A stretch of DNA of 32,948 bases from Catenaria anguillulae PL171 (taxonomy: Eukaryota; Blastocladiomycota; Blastocladiomycetes; Blastocladiales; Catenariaceae): assembly GCA_002102555.1 (NCBI GenBank), contig MCFL01000272.1, positions 1 to 32,948 of the forward strand. Direction: 5' to 3'. Shown piece after piece: positions 19,389 through 28,846 of the stretch (position 1 is the stretch's first letter; each line of letters begins with the position of its first letter). A program made the position numbers and the translations under genes. The notes beneath the pieces were generated by a model, which was not told the origin of the DNA, made no database searches, and saw only the letters and a program-made list of their open reading frames with translations.

Positions 19389-21176
19389 CTATTGCACCAC
19401 GTCCTTTCCCTTCCTCTTTGCTGGCCCCTTTTCCGGTGCAGCTCCATTCACCAACTCCACCAACATGAGCTTCCTCGGATCAAACCCACCTACCCCAAAG
19501 ACACTGTTTGCAATCTGTGCCTGGACCTCCTCCAACCCAGTCTCCACTCGACTCACCTCACCCGCCGCCTTGTCCTCAACAACCTTGATACCAACCACAT
19601 TGAGCTCGCTCCACGCCCGCCACACGGCAAACTCGGCCACGACCCACCGCTCCGACTCTGTTTCATTGGCCGCCATGGGCACCTCGGGATGAAAGTAAAC
19701 AAGCTGGTGCATCATGGCAGGCAAGGTGCGCGCATGGCGCGCTTCGAGCGTTTGCCACACGGCGCGCGTCAAGGATTGCATGCGGCGCGTGCCCGTGTCG
19801 GTGCACGAAGGGATGGCCAGCATGGTTGGACACAGGTTGGTGATGGTGGATTTGGGCGTGAGTGGAGGCGGCACGGCGTTGATGTTGGGGGGAGGTGGTT
19901 TTAGAAGCACTTGGGTGGTTAGGTGAATGCGCTGTTGCGAGGCAAGGTGCTGCAGAATGGCACGCGCGGCGATACAGCGTGTGGGCACGTATGGGAAGAG
20001 CCGCGTCAAGTTCTTGTCGAGGACACGAAGGGTCTCGTGAAGTGAGAGGGCTGGGTTGGATGGGTTGGACTGCCCGCGCGGCGTTGAGCGAAAATGCGCC
20101 ATGAGTTTGGATAGGACAAAGTCGGCGAGCTGCGGATTGGTGAGTACGTCAATTGGGAGTGGGAGGTGGGCGGCAGGGATCCAGGGAATAGTTGCACTCG
20201 AGTCCAGAGTGGCCAACGGGTCGGTGTTTGGGTCGCTGATGGGTGACGCCGGGGTGAAAATGTATGTTGTTGAAGTCTTGTCAATGGTGACGAGGTTGGC
20301 AGACTGCAAGTTTTCAAGCGCCAGCTTGAGCGCAAGCACACGGTCAAGCGGAGACCAAGGCGACAATTCGGCAACACCATTCGTTGCATTGACAGCTGGA
20401 GCAAGTATGGCCGTGCGAATCAGTTTGTCGAGTCGACGAGACTTGTCTTTCGAGACCAGAGTCTGGGCCCAGTCAGCGAGCACTTGCGAGTTGCTCACGG
20501 CGTCAATGCGAGATCTCGAAAATGGAATCAGCGCCGAGACATGGAGCAAATCGGGATTGGATGTGGATCGCTCCACCCGCTGGTTGCCAATAGGGAGGTC
20601 ATGTTGGTCAATGAGGGAATCGAGGCAGGCGTCGAGCGAGGCCATTGCCGCCGTGCGATCCGCCTTCTTCATGGTGCCAAACAGACTTGTGCATGCAAAG
20701 CCGGTGATTGTGCGAGCATCAACTTGAGTAACGACCCGAGTTGGGAACAGCGGCGGCCGATGAATACCGATGCCCTCGCGAGCCTGCAAAGGCTGCTGAA
20801 AAAGCTCGGCGACGGACGATGGGCCCGACGCAAGGACTTGCTCAATGTAAGCATACTCTGCAATAAACCGCTGCAGAGCCTCGGTCAGTGCTTGGGTCGA
20901 TGCCAAGTCCGCGTACTTGCTGCCCCACTGGTCTGGGTCAGCTTGGAGCCGCTGGCGCTTGCGGCGGCCTTGGCTCGGGTGTTGATTTGGCAGACCAATT
21001 GCTGCCTGCTGCTGCAGGACGCTGGCATCCGGGTCTTGCTTGATGGGCCGGAACGGCACAAGGATCCCGATCGTGCCAGGAGAAACATGGTCAAACGGGC
21101 GCTTGGTGTCTCGGCCGGCGGACCGAGTTTGTTTGGGAGGCACATGGCATGGCAAGTTTGCGTTGGGTGAATGCAT
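19389..21176 (-). CDS. Unrecognised conserved-looking protein (~595 aa)
   Basis: Long intron-less open frame, well composed and codon-consistent with its neighbours, but with no family I can name. The frame is open up to a Met at 21284 (631 aa). I prefer the Met at 21176 (MHSPNANLPCHV) because the upstream 36 residues look like leader sequence. A basic stretch lies early (GRRKRQRLQ). Helical segments follow: EALQRFIAEYAYIEQVLA; a middle domain with LIRTAILAPAV and DRVLALKLALENLQSANLV that resembles a winged-helix pattern; then a second helical domain from ~395 (LADFVLSKLMAHF, CIAARAILQHLASQQRI) and a C-terminal region (RAVWQTLEARHARTLPAMMHQLVYFHP). It ends in a basic KRKGKD tail. No signal peptide, membrane span or enzyme motif is visible. 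A nuclear role is a weak guess from the basic patches. Confidence 0.7.
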   Translation of the reverse strand: MHSPNANLPCHVPPKQTRSAGRDTKRPFDHVSPGTIGILVPFRPIKQDPDASVLQQQAAIGLPNQHPSQGRRKRQRLQADPDQWGSKYADLASTQALTEALQRFIAEYAYIEQVLASGPSSVAELFQQPLQAREGIGIHRPPLFPTRVVTQVDARTITGFACTSLFGTMKKADRTAAMASLDACLDSLIDQHDLPIGNQRVERSTSNPDLLHVSALIPFSRSRIDAVSNSQVLADWAQTLVSKDKSRRLDKLIRTAILAPAVNATNGVAELSPWSPLDRVLALKLALENLQSANLVTIDKTSTTYIFTPASPISDPNTDPLATLDSSATIPWIPAAHLPLPIDVLTNPQLADFVLSKLMAHFRSTPRGQSNPSNPALSLHETLRVLDKNLTRLFPYVPTRCIAARAILQHLASQQRIHLTTQVLLKPPPPNINAVPPPLTPKSTITNLCPTMLAIPSCTDTGTRRMQSLTRAVWQTLEARHARTLPAMMHQLVYFHPEVPMAANETESERWVVAEFAVWRAWSELNVVGIKVVEDKAAGEVSRVETGLEEVQAQIANSVFGVGGFDPRKLMLVELVNGAAPEKGPAKRKGKDVVQ

Positions 21177-21420
21177 TGTGTTTTGGAACTCATGGCACCT
21201 TTGACACCGTCTCGAATGTGCATATCTATGTACTCCATTAATCACGGACGGAGATGGAGGTCTCAACATCAGGGCAAAAGGCAAGGAACGATGGATGTTG
21301 ATGGATTCTCTCCAGGTAAGACGATAGACAAGGATGACTGAGTGTAATATCTACAAATACATGCGAGGACAACAGCAACACACACGCACACACTCCCTTC
21401 CGTCAGCAAAACGGGAGCAA

Positions 21421-23784
21421 CTACTTGAGGTTGACCTGACGGGTCAAGTGCGTCTTGATACCCGTCAACTCTCCCTGGTAACCACTCTTGAGATCCGTCA
21501 CCATGCGCTTGACCGTCTTGAGCTTCTTCATCTTTGTCTCGAACTTGCGCCTGTGCTTGACACGAGGGTTGCGGTCCTCCTTCTTGCGCTTGGGCGTCAA
21601 TCCCTTGTTCTTGAGAATCTTGTACGAGGCCTCGCGCTTCTTGCTCATGTCATTCATGTCGGCATCGTCATCCGAGTCGCCGTCAAACTTGACCTGCTTG
21701 CGTGCCTCATCCACGGAAATGCCCTCGCGTGCGGCAACCTTCTTAGCGACCTTGTCCTTCTTGATGGCAAGCTTCTTTGCGCGGGCCTCAACAAGCGACG
21801 AGATCGGGCGCAGAGGATCCACCTTGTCCATATTGATGCCAATCTCGTTAAAGTTGCCCTTGGGAGCAGCGGCCGCCTTGGCCTTCTTGCTGTTGCTGGG
21901 TTCATCGTCTTGGTCGCCGTCAGAGAACACGTCGGCCTCCCGGTCGGCCTCGTCCATGGCCTCCTTGGACAAGTGCGCATTGAGCTGCGCAGCCTTGCGC
22001 GACTGCTTGGCCACGTCCGAGTCGGCAGACACGGCCTTTTTACTCTTGGCCGCTGTTTGCACCGATTGCACAATCTTCTTGAGCGACTTCTTGGGCATCA
22101 TGGACGCAAATGCAGACCGCTGCTCACCATAGTTGGCATCGCCCGCGGTTTCATCAAAATCGGCTTCTTGTGCGGCGGCAGCATTGGACGACGATGAGGG
22201 GGCGGGAGACGAGGCAGCGCGCTGCTTTTGACGGCGTGACGCTTGCTTTGCGTCTTGCTTGAGCGCCTCGAAATCGTCGTCGGCGTCGGCAACGGCCGCG
22301 AGATGAGCGGCGAGACGCTTGCGCTTCTTGGCTGGGAGTGAGGCGAGTGCGGCATCAAGGTCAGAGGCGTCCGAGTCGTCGTCGTCGTTGTTGCTCAAGG
22401 CCGCGGCAGCCGACCGCTTGCGCTTGACGGGCGCCTTGGAGGGAGGGTGAGATGGCATTTCGTCGTCCTCAGCATCCGAGTCAATGTCCATGGCGTCCAA
22501 ATCCGAGGCCAACCCCTCCTCGTCCTCGCTCATGGCATCCTCGTCCGACCCATCAAACTCGGAATCGTCGGCCATCTCTTCATCTTCATCTTCGTCCTCT
22601 TCCTCTTCCTCCTCCTTTATCTCCCGCTCCAACTCCTTCTTGACATGCTCCACGTACTCCTCCACACCCATCTCCAACTCATCCATATCCTCAATCGCCG
22701 CAATGATGGGCTCGAGCTGTTCCGCCAACCACGGCTTATCGTTCTCGACCTTTTCAATCGCATCCAATTGCCGCTTGAGCTGGACCAAGACCCCGACAAC
22801 CGGGTGGCGGGTAATGTCGCGCCGAGGCACGCCCTTGGCGTACAGCGCCAAGTAAAACGTGACGTTGAGCAGGAAACCAAGCACGGTAAAGTACTTTGTT
22901 TGCAGGTAGGTGCGCACAGGCGACCCCTCGGGCTCCATACGTTGTGCGAGTGCGTACATGGGCGCCAGAGCGTCACGCAAGTCTTCGAGTTTGGACTGAT
23001 ACTCGAGAATGAATTCGAGCAAGTCAGGCGATGACGTGGCGAGCAGTTCGAGGATTTCGTCCTTTGACATTTCCGAGCGCGGCCGCTGCTCGACAATTTC
23101 CATGGTATCTTCAGCATCGACCGCCGACAAAGCGCCAGTCGCTGCTGATGCCGTCGCGGCCACAGTACCGGAGGATCCAACAAGCGTGCTAAATGCGCCA
23201 TCCAAAAAATCCTCCTCCTTCAACTTGTTCAACCGCTCCTTGCGCAACCGCTGTGCCTCCTGCTCTTCCAACTTTGCCGCCTCATCGTCCGCAAACGTAT
23301 CGTCGGCATTATAAAACACGCCACGGCGCTTGCCCCACCCGGACCGGCGTACACCCGTGCCCTCGTCGTCTTCTTCGGGCAGCACGTAATCACGCCGGGT
23401 CTTGCTGGACGTGTCCTCGTCCGACACGTCAGAGTCCGAGGGAAGATCCAGGTCAAACACATGGTCGGCATTGGCTAGATCGTCGAGCGTGCCGACGAGA
23501 TCGTGGCCCTTGAGTTTCTTGTTGCGGTTGGATTTGCGGGTCGGAGCAGAGACAACATTGGTCGAGGTGTCGGCGTCATTTTCCGAGACGTCGTCGAGTC
23601 CAAACACAGTGTCGCGCTCGTGGGCGTGGACGAAAAACTTTTTGTCATCGTCTACCGCGGGGGCGGAGGCAGACCCCTTTGACGATTTGGATTTGCGAGG
23701 CTATATGTGCTTGGAGGGTGAGCTTCACGGACTCGCTGAGTACGATGTGAGGGCCGGAATGGGAATGCAGCATACCCTGCCCAT
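21421..23784 (-). CDS. SAS10: Sas10/Utp3 small-subunit processome protein (762 aa, two exons)
   Basis: Essential nucleolar component of the U3 processome; the yeast protein was first found through silencing. Exon 1 is only 9 nt (23784-23776, Met-Gly-Arg). Exon 2 is 23700-21421. The join gives MGRPRKSKSSKGSAS, a sensible basic start, followed by FFVHAHERDTVFGLDD. The Sas10/Utp3/C1D domain lies at ~residues 200-300 (LLEFILEYQSKLEDLRDAL, TKYFTVLGFLLNVTFYLALYA, HPVVGVLVQLKRQLD). A long acidic tract follows (EEEEEEDEDEDEE, ~340-350) with mixed acidic and basic low-complexity sequence. The Sas10 C-terminal domain ends the chain (REASYKILKNKGLTPKRKK, NPRVKHRRKFE, YQGELTGIKTHLTRQVNLK). The C-terminal motif is diagnostic. 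Exon 2 alone offers an internal Met at 23607, but that start would lose 34 family-like residues. Confidence 0.95.
23701..23775 (-). other. Intron after a 9-nt first coding exon of SAS10 (75 bp)
   Basis: The minus-strand donor is GTATGC directly after ATGGGCAGG, and the acceptor is CACATATAG. It is phase 0. Exon 2 upstream of its first Met (23607) is open and encodes family-like sequence with no Met, so the start codon must come from an upstream exon. This is the nearest ATG that fits. Confidence 0.8.
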
Positions 23785-24403
23785 GATGGTGGAGGAACGA
23801 ATGTTGGCTGGGGGTGGATCGAACGGAATGGGGTGTCTTTCAGTGTGAGATTTGCATTGCTCGGTTCGTCTTACCTAACCTTGATTCGTTGGTTCAGCAT
23901 TCAGGCGATACTCTGATGTGAGAATGAAAAGCGTCTGTTACCTACCCTCGAGTGCATCCCAAGTTCACGTGATCGTGCATGACTCGTGTCTATCCTTTTT
24001 CTGCGTACAAATAGTCGTCCCCCAGCTCCACCACTCCTTCCTCCGGTAGTGTATTCCTTAACCTCCATGTCCCCCGGCTCGGGTTAGCCTTGGCACGTCT
24101 TCTGATTGCTCCCTTTTGCGGTCGTGCTGGCTGGCCCGCGGCCACGCATCGTTATTCGGGTGATCCACTTTTCTTTGCCGCTCGAATTGGTTAGGCATGG
24201 AACAGCCACTTGGAGTGGGAGCAATGTGCAGCTGTCGCTTTTGTGGGCAGGTGTGGCCGTGAGCTCCATACATTGAATGGAATGTGGTTTGTATTGCTGG
24301 ATTATGCACGCTTTTTGGAATTGACAATGGGAGGGACAAGAACTTTCAACGGTAACGGACGGGTTCAACTGATATTGTGCAACGACGGTGTAGACTACTT
24401 CGT
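23785..24403. other. Intergenic, about 620 bp
   Basis: This lies between the SAS10 start and the RTT109 stop, both on the minus strand. Small open frames (for example 24058-24368) have no recognisable content. It must contain the SAS10 promoter; no specific site is identified, and no tRNA fold was recognised. Confidence 0.55.
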
Positions 24404-25510
24404 TTACTCAATCTTGGCCTTCTTATTGGGACTGGCAGGCTGCTCGGCTGTGCGCTTCTTCTTGATGAGCGTGGCATTGAGCGTATTCACGGCAACAGTT
24501 GGCTTGGCGGGACTCGCATCGCTGGTGGCAACGACCTTGCGCACCCTGGTACCCTTGACTTGAACGGCAGGGGCGCCGCTCGCCTTGACAACGGCATCGA
24601 GTGCCTGAGCGGCAACATCGTCACCGCCAGTCCACTTGTGTGCCAGCAAGGTCGTGATAACCGACTCGACAGCATTGCCAACTGGTTCAACCACGTCTGC
24701 GTCGGCCTTGCCATCTGGCTCGCCCTCGCTGCCAACCTTGGGCGACACATGCACCGTCAGGCACGCTGGGCGCTCGTCCCCGCCCTTTGCCTCCACCAAA
24801 CCCTGCCAAACCTGCAACAACTCGCCCAACGTCTCAACACCCTTGGCCGTATCGGCCTTGGCCAACCTTGCAAGCTCGTGGTCAGGCAAATCCAACACGA
24901 CAGCTTGCGGGTTTGCATTGAGCGCATACAGCGACGCCGGAAACCCGCTCGCCCAAGCATTGTTGCGCTTGGAGCTGGAGCCGGGCTGGAAACAGTACCG
25001 CTCAAGCGGATGACCCCAAAGCGCTGCATCGATGGCCGACTGCCACCAATGCGTCAACTGCGAGTCGTTGAGCACTCGCTTGTGTGAGCCCTCTGCGGCA
25101 CCCGGCAGCAGATACGTGTGTGCCGACTTGGCGTACACGTGCAAGTACCATGATGCGGACCCTTGCGCGGCCGCCGTCGATTGCAGGTACGCAGTGACGA
25201 GCGCGCGGGCAAGGCCGCGGTGCGTGCCAAGGCCGGAAGTGTCGACCTTGTCGACGAAGATGTGCGACGTGTTGGCGCCAAAGTATTCGAGCGCGGTGAG
25301 GGCAGCGAGCGGGGTCAGCCCGTCGAGGGCGAGGATGAGGCGGTGACGTTTGACGAAGTGTTCGTTGGCGGCCTCGGTCGAATTGATGGTCAGGGCGTCC
25401 ACTTGAGTGGGCTCGGAAACCAGGTCGACGACTTGAACGGTACCTTCGACCAGCGGGGTAAGGAACGAAGTCACGGAAAGGGCGGCGGGAGGGTTGGTCG
25501 TGGCGGTCAT
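24404..25510 (-). CDS. RTT109: Rtt109-type histone H3 acetyltransferase (368 aa)
   Basis: Fungal p300/CBP-like acetyltransferase that modifies H3 K56 (and N-terminal lysines) on new histones with Asf1 or Vps75, for replication-coupled nucleosome assembly. Hand alignment to yeast Rtt109 finds: VDKVDTSGLG at ~86-95 (Asp90 matches yeast Asp89 in SKADTNG); YLLPGAAEGSHKRVLNDSQLTHWW at ~133-156 (yeast YLFPDSS..KKHILNGEELMKWW), with the paired Trp of the substrate pocket; ASGFPASLYALN; and VLDLPDHELARL at ~205-216 (yeast FPDDPKARF). The yeast autoacetylated Lys290 seems not to be conserved here. The C-terminus has a likely nuclear signal (KKKRTAEQPASPNKKAKIE). Single exon. Length is less than yeast (436 aa), missing mainly linkers. 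Identification rests on several motifs in order, so I am fairly sure. Confidence 0.88.
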   Translation of the reverse strand: MTATTNPPAALSVTSFLTPLVEGTVQVVDLVSEPTQVDALTINSTEAANEHFVKRHRLILALDGLTPLAALTALEYFGANTSHIFVDKVDTSGLGTHRGLARALVTAYLQSTAAAQGSASWYLHVYAKSAHTYLLPGAAEGSHKRVLNDSQLTHWWQSAIDAALWGHPLERYCFQPGSSSKRNNAWASGFPASLYALNANPQAVVLDLPDHELARLAKADTAKGVETLGELLQVWQGLVEAKGGDERPACLTVHVSPKVGSEGEPDGKADADVVEPVGNAVESVITTLLAHKWTGGDDVAAQALDAVVKASGAPAVQVKGTRVRKVVATSDASPAKPTVAVNTLNATLIKKKRTAEQPASPNKKAKIE

Positions 25511-25998
25511 GGTGATGGATAAAGTAGTTGTAAGTGTGTACGAGCCAAGATGGGGACGAATGGGTGCGCTTTATCGACTGGGAACTTGGGTTGGAGCGAG
25601 AGAGACGACGCGAGACGGTCTTCGACGGTGCCGACGGTCAAGTTCGTGAGACTGCAACAATCTTGTGCGGTTGCCCGCTTCGTTGCCGCAAAGGACCTTT
25701 CTCAGACGCCTCGAAGACTTTTGGCAGAACTCTGACGAATCGGTTGGGTCGCCGATCCAAATCCAAGTGTGATGATGTTCGCAGTCGATTCGATTTCACA
25801 TCACCACTTCTTCCCATCGTCATCGCGTGTGCAGTGTGCACAGGCTGATCCGAGCCCGAGTCCGAGCCGAGCGAGCCGATTCTTCCGCCCTGTGAGCGCC
25901 AAGGCCAAGGTCGTTGTCAACGGCCACTTCCCAACGCTTTCTCTTCCCCTCATCATGCAAATGCCCACTCATGTGAACAATGTAAACTTCCTCCAAGC
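25511..25998. promoter_or_regulatory. Bidirectional promoter region (RTT109 / ABHD-like hydrolase)
   Basis: A gap of 488 bp separates divergent starts. It contains a short GA-rich imperfect repeat (CCGAGCCCGAGTCCGAGCCGAGCGAGCC near 25850-25878, described in part). Open frames in this interval are low-information. No known factor site is identified. Confidence 0.5.
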
Positions 25999-28060
25999 AT
26001 GCCCGACCTCAGCTTCCTCCCTGACACCTTCGCGCAGCTGCTTCCGACTGGAGCTCACTCGCTGCTCGTCCACGACCTGGTCTCCATTCTTTTTTCGACC
26101 TTGCTGCTCCTGGCCTTGCTCACGCTTGCCATCCTCGTGTACCTCAACTGGGGCAACCGGTCGTGCCCGCTCGTCTTGCACTCTGTCTCGCCCCAAGTCC
26201 TCATCTCGACCCGTAACCGCCGCCCCGGCCAGCCCTCGGCCACCTACACGCTGCGCGAGTACCTCGACCTGACGTGCCCGTCGCTCTCCACTCCCTTTAC
26301 GCCAACCTTTTGGCTACCCATTGGACACTTGCAAACGTTTTACGCATCGCTCGGCACCATTGACGGCACGGCCAGCTACCAGCGCGATTTTTTGCCCATG
26401 CCCGATGGCGGACAAGTTGCCATTGACTGGTCCAAACCACACCCGTTGTCGACAACGCCCTACCAGGAGGACACAACTACCATTGTTGTATTGCATGGCC
26501 TGACGGGTGGATCGCACGAGTCGTATGTCCAGGACATTGTCCACTACCTGACTGCCCCGCCGCGCAATTACCGATGTGTGGTGGTCAATTTCCGTGGATG
26601 TGCCGACTCGGAACTGTTGACGCCACAATTGTACAATGGGGCGTACACGGACGATTTCCGGCGGGCCATTGAGTACATTCGCAAGTGCGTCCCAAAGGCG
26701 AAATTGGGTGCCGTTGGGTATTCGCTTGGATCCAATGTGTTGGTCAAGTACTTGGGCGAGGAGGGCCACAAGGCGGTGTTTAAAGCGGCCGTCAGTGTGT
26801 GCAATCCGGTATGCACGCCGTTTTTGCAGTATTAGTCGTCAGGGCCGACAAAACTGACTGACGTGTTTTCTCCATCCCACTCGTAAAAATTTAGTTTGAC
26901 TTTCTCGCATCTGCCGAAGAAATCATGTCAACACCGCTCAAGCGCGTCTATTCGAGAGCGCTCGCCAACAACCTCAAGCAAGCGTATCTGCGGCACGCCA
27001 AAATGATCAGCTCCCACCCTCAAGTCCGGCACGACCGAGTCATGGCGAGCAAGTATGTGTGGGAGTTTGATGACCGGGTGACACGGGTAGTGTTTGGTTA
27101 TCACGTACGACATTCACCGCTTATGCCAAATCCACTCGCAACAGTCGCTCATTACAAAGTGTCAACACAGACGGTCGAGGATTACTACCGCGCCGCCAGC
27201 TCATGCAACTACATTGACCGCGGTCCGTTTGCCTTTGCTCTCTTTCGCGCACGGGTACCGTGTCGCTTGTCTTGGCTGACCTCATCCCTCCCCTTAACAT
27301 AGTCCGTGTCCCACTCTTTTGTCACAATTCGCTCGACGACCCAATCTCTCCTCTGCGGGCAATTCCATTCACGGCGGCCGACGCCAACCCTTGGGTCACA
27401 ATCGGGACGACTCGGCTCGGCGGTCACATTGGACACTTCAACGGCAACTGGCGGCCCAAGCGGTGGTCGACCGCCGTATATGGCGAATACCTGGTGGCCA
27501 TGCTCGAGGCTGACGAGGTGGTTGTCATGGGCGATGCTTGCGACGTGGGTGTTGATGTGGAGGTGGACGTTGGCCGAGCCCAAGTCGAGCAGGGTCAAGC
27601 TGTTGAGCGGCAGATTCAGCATCAAGATCAAGAGGCCGAGGTCGGCCACGATCGCCCTCGTCATGGAACCAAGAAACGTGTGGCCCGCAGTGCCGCCGAC
27701 TCGGCCATTTCCACCACAAGCACCGCCACGCCGACCTCGCGGGCGGCGCCAAACAATCCCTCCGCAGCCGCGCCGCTCGCTTCTGGTGCGGTTGACAGTG
27801 CCATTCACACCGACTCGCCTGCCACACCCTCCACAAACACAAATGCAACCACAGCCACAACCACAAATCAAGACGAGCGACCAACCAACCTTCGTGCTCC
27901 GACACTCATTGGATCAAATGCGCTCAAACGGTACTTTGGGTCGCGGTCGTGGATGTTGCCGTTTGTGAAATGGCTGATTGAGCATGCGACCGGGTCAAAG
28001 GCGTTGGCCGTGGTGTTGGCGTTGTTGGGGTTGAGGCGAGTGTTTGTTGGACGCATGTGA
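25999..28060 (+). CDS. Alpha/beta hydrolase of the ABHD1/3 - YheT - Eht1/Eeb1 family (609 aa, four exons)
   Basis: Membrane-anchored serine hydrolase. Fungal relatives Eht1/Eeb1 make and cleave medium-chain ethyl esters, and others act on monoacylglycerol or phospholipids. Exons 25999-26808, 26895-27104, 27171-27222 and 27303-28060 total 1830 nt, an exact codon multiple. An N-terminal membrane anchor lies at residues ~26-50 (LVSILFSTLLLLALLTLAILVYL). Then come FWLPIGHLQTF, HGLTGGSHESYV and NFRGCADSELLTP (typical of the family), and the nucleophile motif GYSLGSN (Ser242). The catalytic Asp is probably in NSLDDPIS and the His in GGHIGHF. Joins read VCNP-FDFLASAEEI, FGYH-TVEDYYRAA and YIDR-VRVPLFCHN. 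After the fold there is an unusual Ala/Thr/Ser-rich tail, then SWMLPFVKWLIEHATGSKALAV and a hydrophobic end (VVLALLGLRRVFVG) that may contact the membrane. Substrate unknown. Confidence 0.93.
26809..27302 (+). other. Three introns of the ABHD-like gene
   Basis: Introns 26809-26894 (GTATGC...TTTAG), 27105-27170 (GTACGA...CACAG) and 27223-27302 (GTCCGT...CATAG, with a GGCTGAC branch-like site). Phases are 0, 0 and 1, and all three joins keep the hydrolase frame. Exon 3 between them is only 52 nt. Confidence 0.87.
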
Positions 28061-28206
28061 CATGACAGTTTAGTCAGGTAGGTTTATGTATGCCATGAAA
28101 AAAAAAAAAAATCGATCCAACTTGTTGATGACATGGTTTGCGGCGGCGGCTCGAGCTATGTACATGGACAGGTGGGGCACAGCAGCGAACTACATATGTG
28201 AGGATG
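28061..28206. other. Convergent intergenic region with A14 tract
   Basis: Here 146 bp separate the hydrolase stop from the ENY2 stop. The region includes an uninterrupted run of 14 A at 28098-28111, probably in the hydrolase 3' flank. Nothing else is recognised. Confidence 0.6.
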
Positions 28207-28644
28207 TCAACTTGAAGTTTTGGACGGCAGCGATTTGGTGGACCGCTCGATACGCTGTCTGAGCCCGTCTCGCACGGAAGCGGGGACCAAGTCTGTATGG
28301 AATGAGGTGAATTAGTCTAGCGCAAACCATCAAAGGGGCAAGAATGAAGGTAACCTTGAGCTTCTGGAAGAACCTCGGCATAGATCTGCTCAACAGTAAT
28401 CTTGCCCAACCCGTCACGATCGACAATGGCCTTGATTTTGGCCCTGACTTGGTCTTTCCATCCGCTGTCGGTCAGGGCACTGCGGAGCCAGTCGATAGCC
28501 CTGTCAGGAGCAAGAAGCGAGATGGGAATGAGTGTCTGCGCAGAGGCTGACTGGCAGCAGGCCATGGATGCTTGCGACGCACTGCTCGCGTTGGCCCGAT
28601 TTGACATAGCTCTGGTAGAGCTGCGACTTTTGCTGTGGATCCAT
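28207..28644 (-). CDS. SUS1: ENY2/Sus1, SAGA deubiquitinase module and TREX-2 subunit (97 aa, three exons)
   Basis: Small helical adaptor shared by the SAGA H2B-deubiquitinating module and the TREX-2 mRNA-export complex. Exons on the minus strand are 28644-28583 (62 nt), 28500-28355 (146 nt) and 28292-28207 (86 nt), totalling exactly 98 codons. The protein reads MDPQQKSQLYQSYVKSGQRE, then QAIDWLRSALTDSGWKDQ, IKAIVDRDGLGKITVEQIYAEV, then LPEAQ-DLVPASVRDGLRQRI. These match human ENY2 segments [38 protein letters not shown] and RALVPDSVKKELLQRI. The length is close to human ENY2 (101 aa). An in-frame Met upstream (~28743) would add 33 residues; I reject it on family length. It diverges from PSMG3 at 28847. 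Confidence 0.93.
28293..28582 (-). other. Two introns of ENY2/Sus1
   Basis: Minus-strand introns 28582-28501 (GTGCGT...CTGACAG, 82 bp) and 28354-28293 (GTTACC...ATACAG, 62 bp). Both joins fall within conserved ENY2 sequence (GQREQ-AIDW and EAQ-DLVPAS) and are needed for the frame. Confidence 0.88.
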
Positions 28645-28846
28645 CGAGATCGGAAAGTGTCGAGAGAATGCGTCGAGTGCTTCGGGCGGAATCAAGGAAG
28701 TAATTTTGTCGTTGCCTAGCCTAATGATGTCGACATCGCGCATGACAGGATTCTCCCTCGTCACCAATGACTGATGGCAGGATCGGAGGGCGGCAGCCAT
28801 CAGCACACGCTCACGCCCCAGCCCTATATTATGTCTACGAAAGCAA
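28645..28846. promoter_or_regulatory. Short bidirectional promoter (ENY2 / proteasome chaperone)
   Basis: Only 202 bp separate the two divergent start codons, so the promoters and 5' leaders overlap or abut. No named motif recognised. Confidence 0.5.

Noticed and set aside
19046-19468. Unspliced 539-aa reading of the G-patch gene
   Set aside because: The extra residues are low quality, whereas splicing 19046-19139 gives a clean conserved ending VISFGLSRKFKK.
27209-27871. 220-aa open frame on the minus strand
   Set aside because: It is the shadow of hydrolase exons 3-4 and consists of biased Gly/Arg/Cys sequence with no family resemblance.
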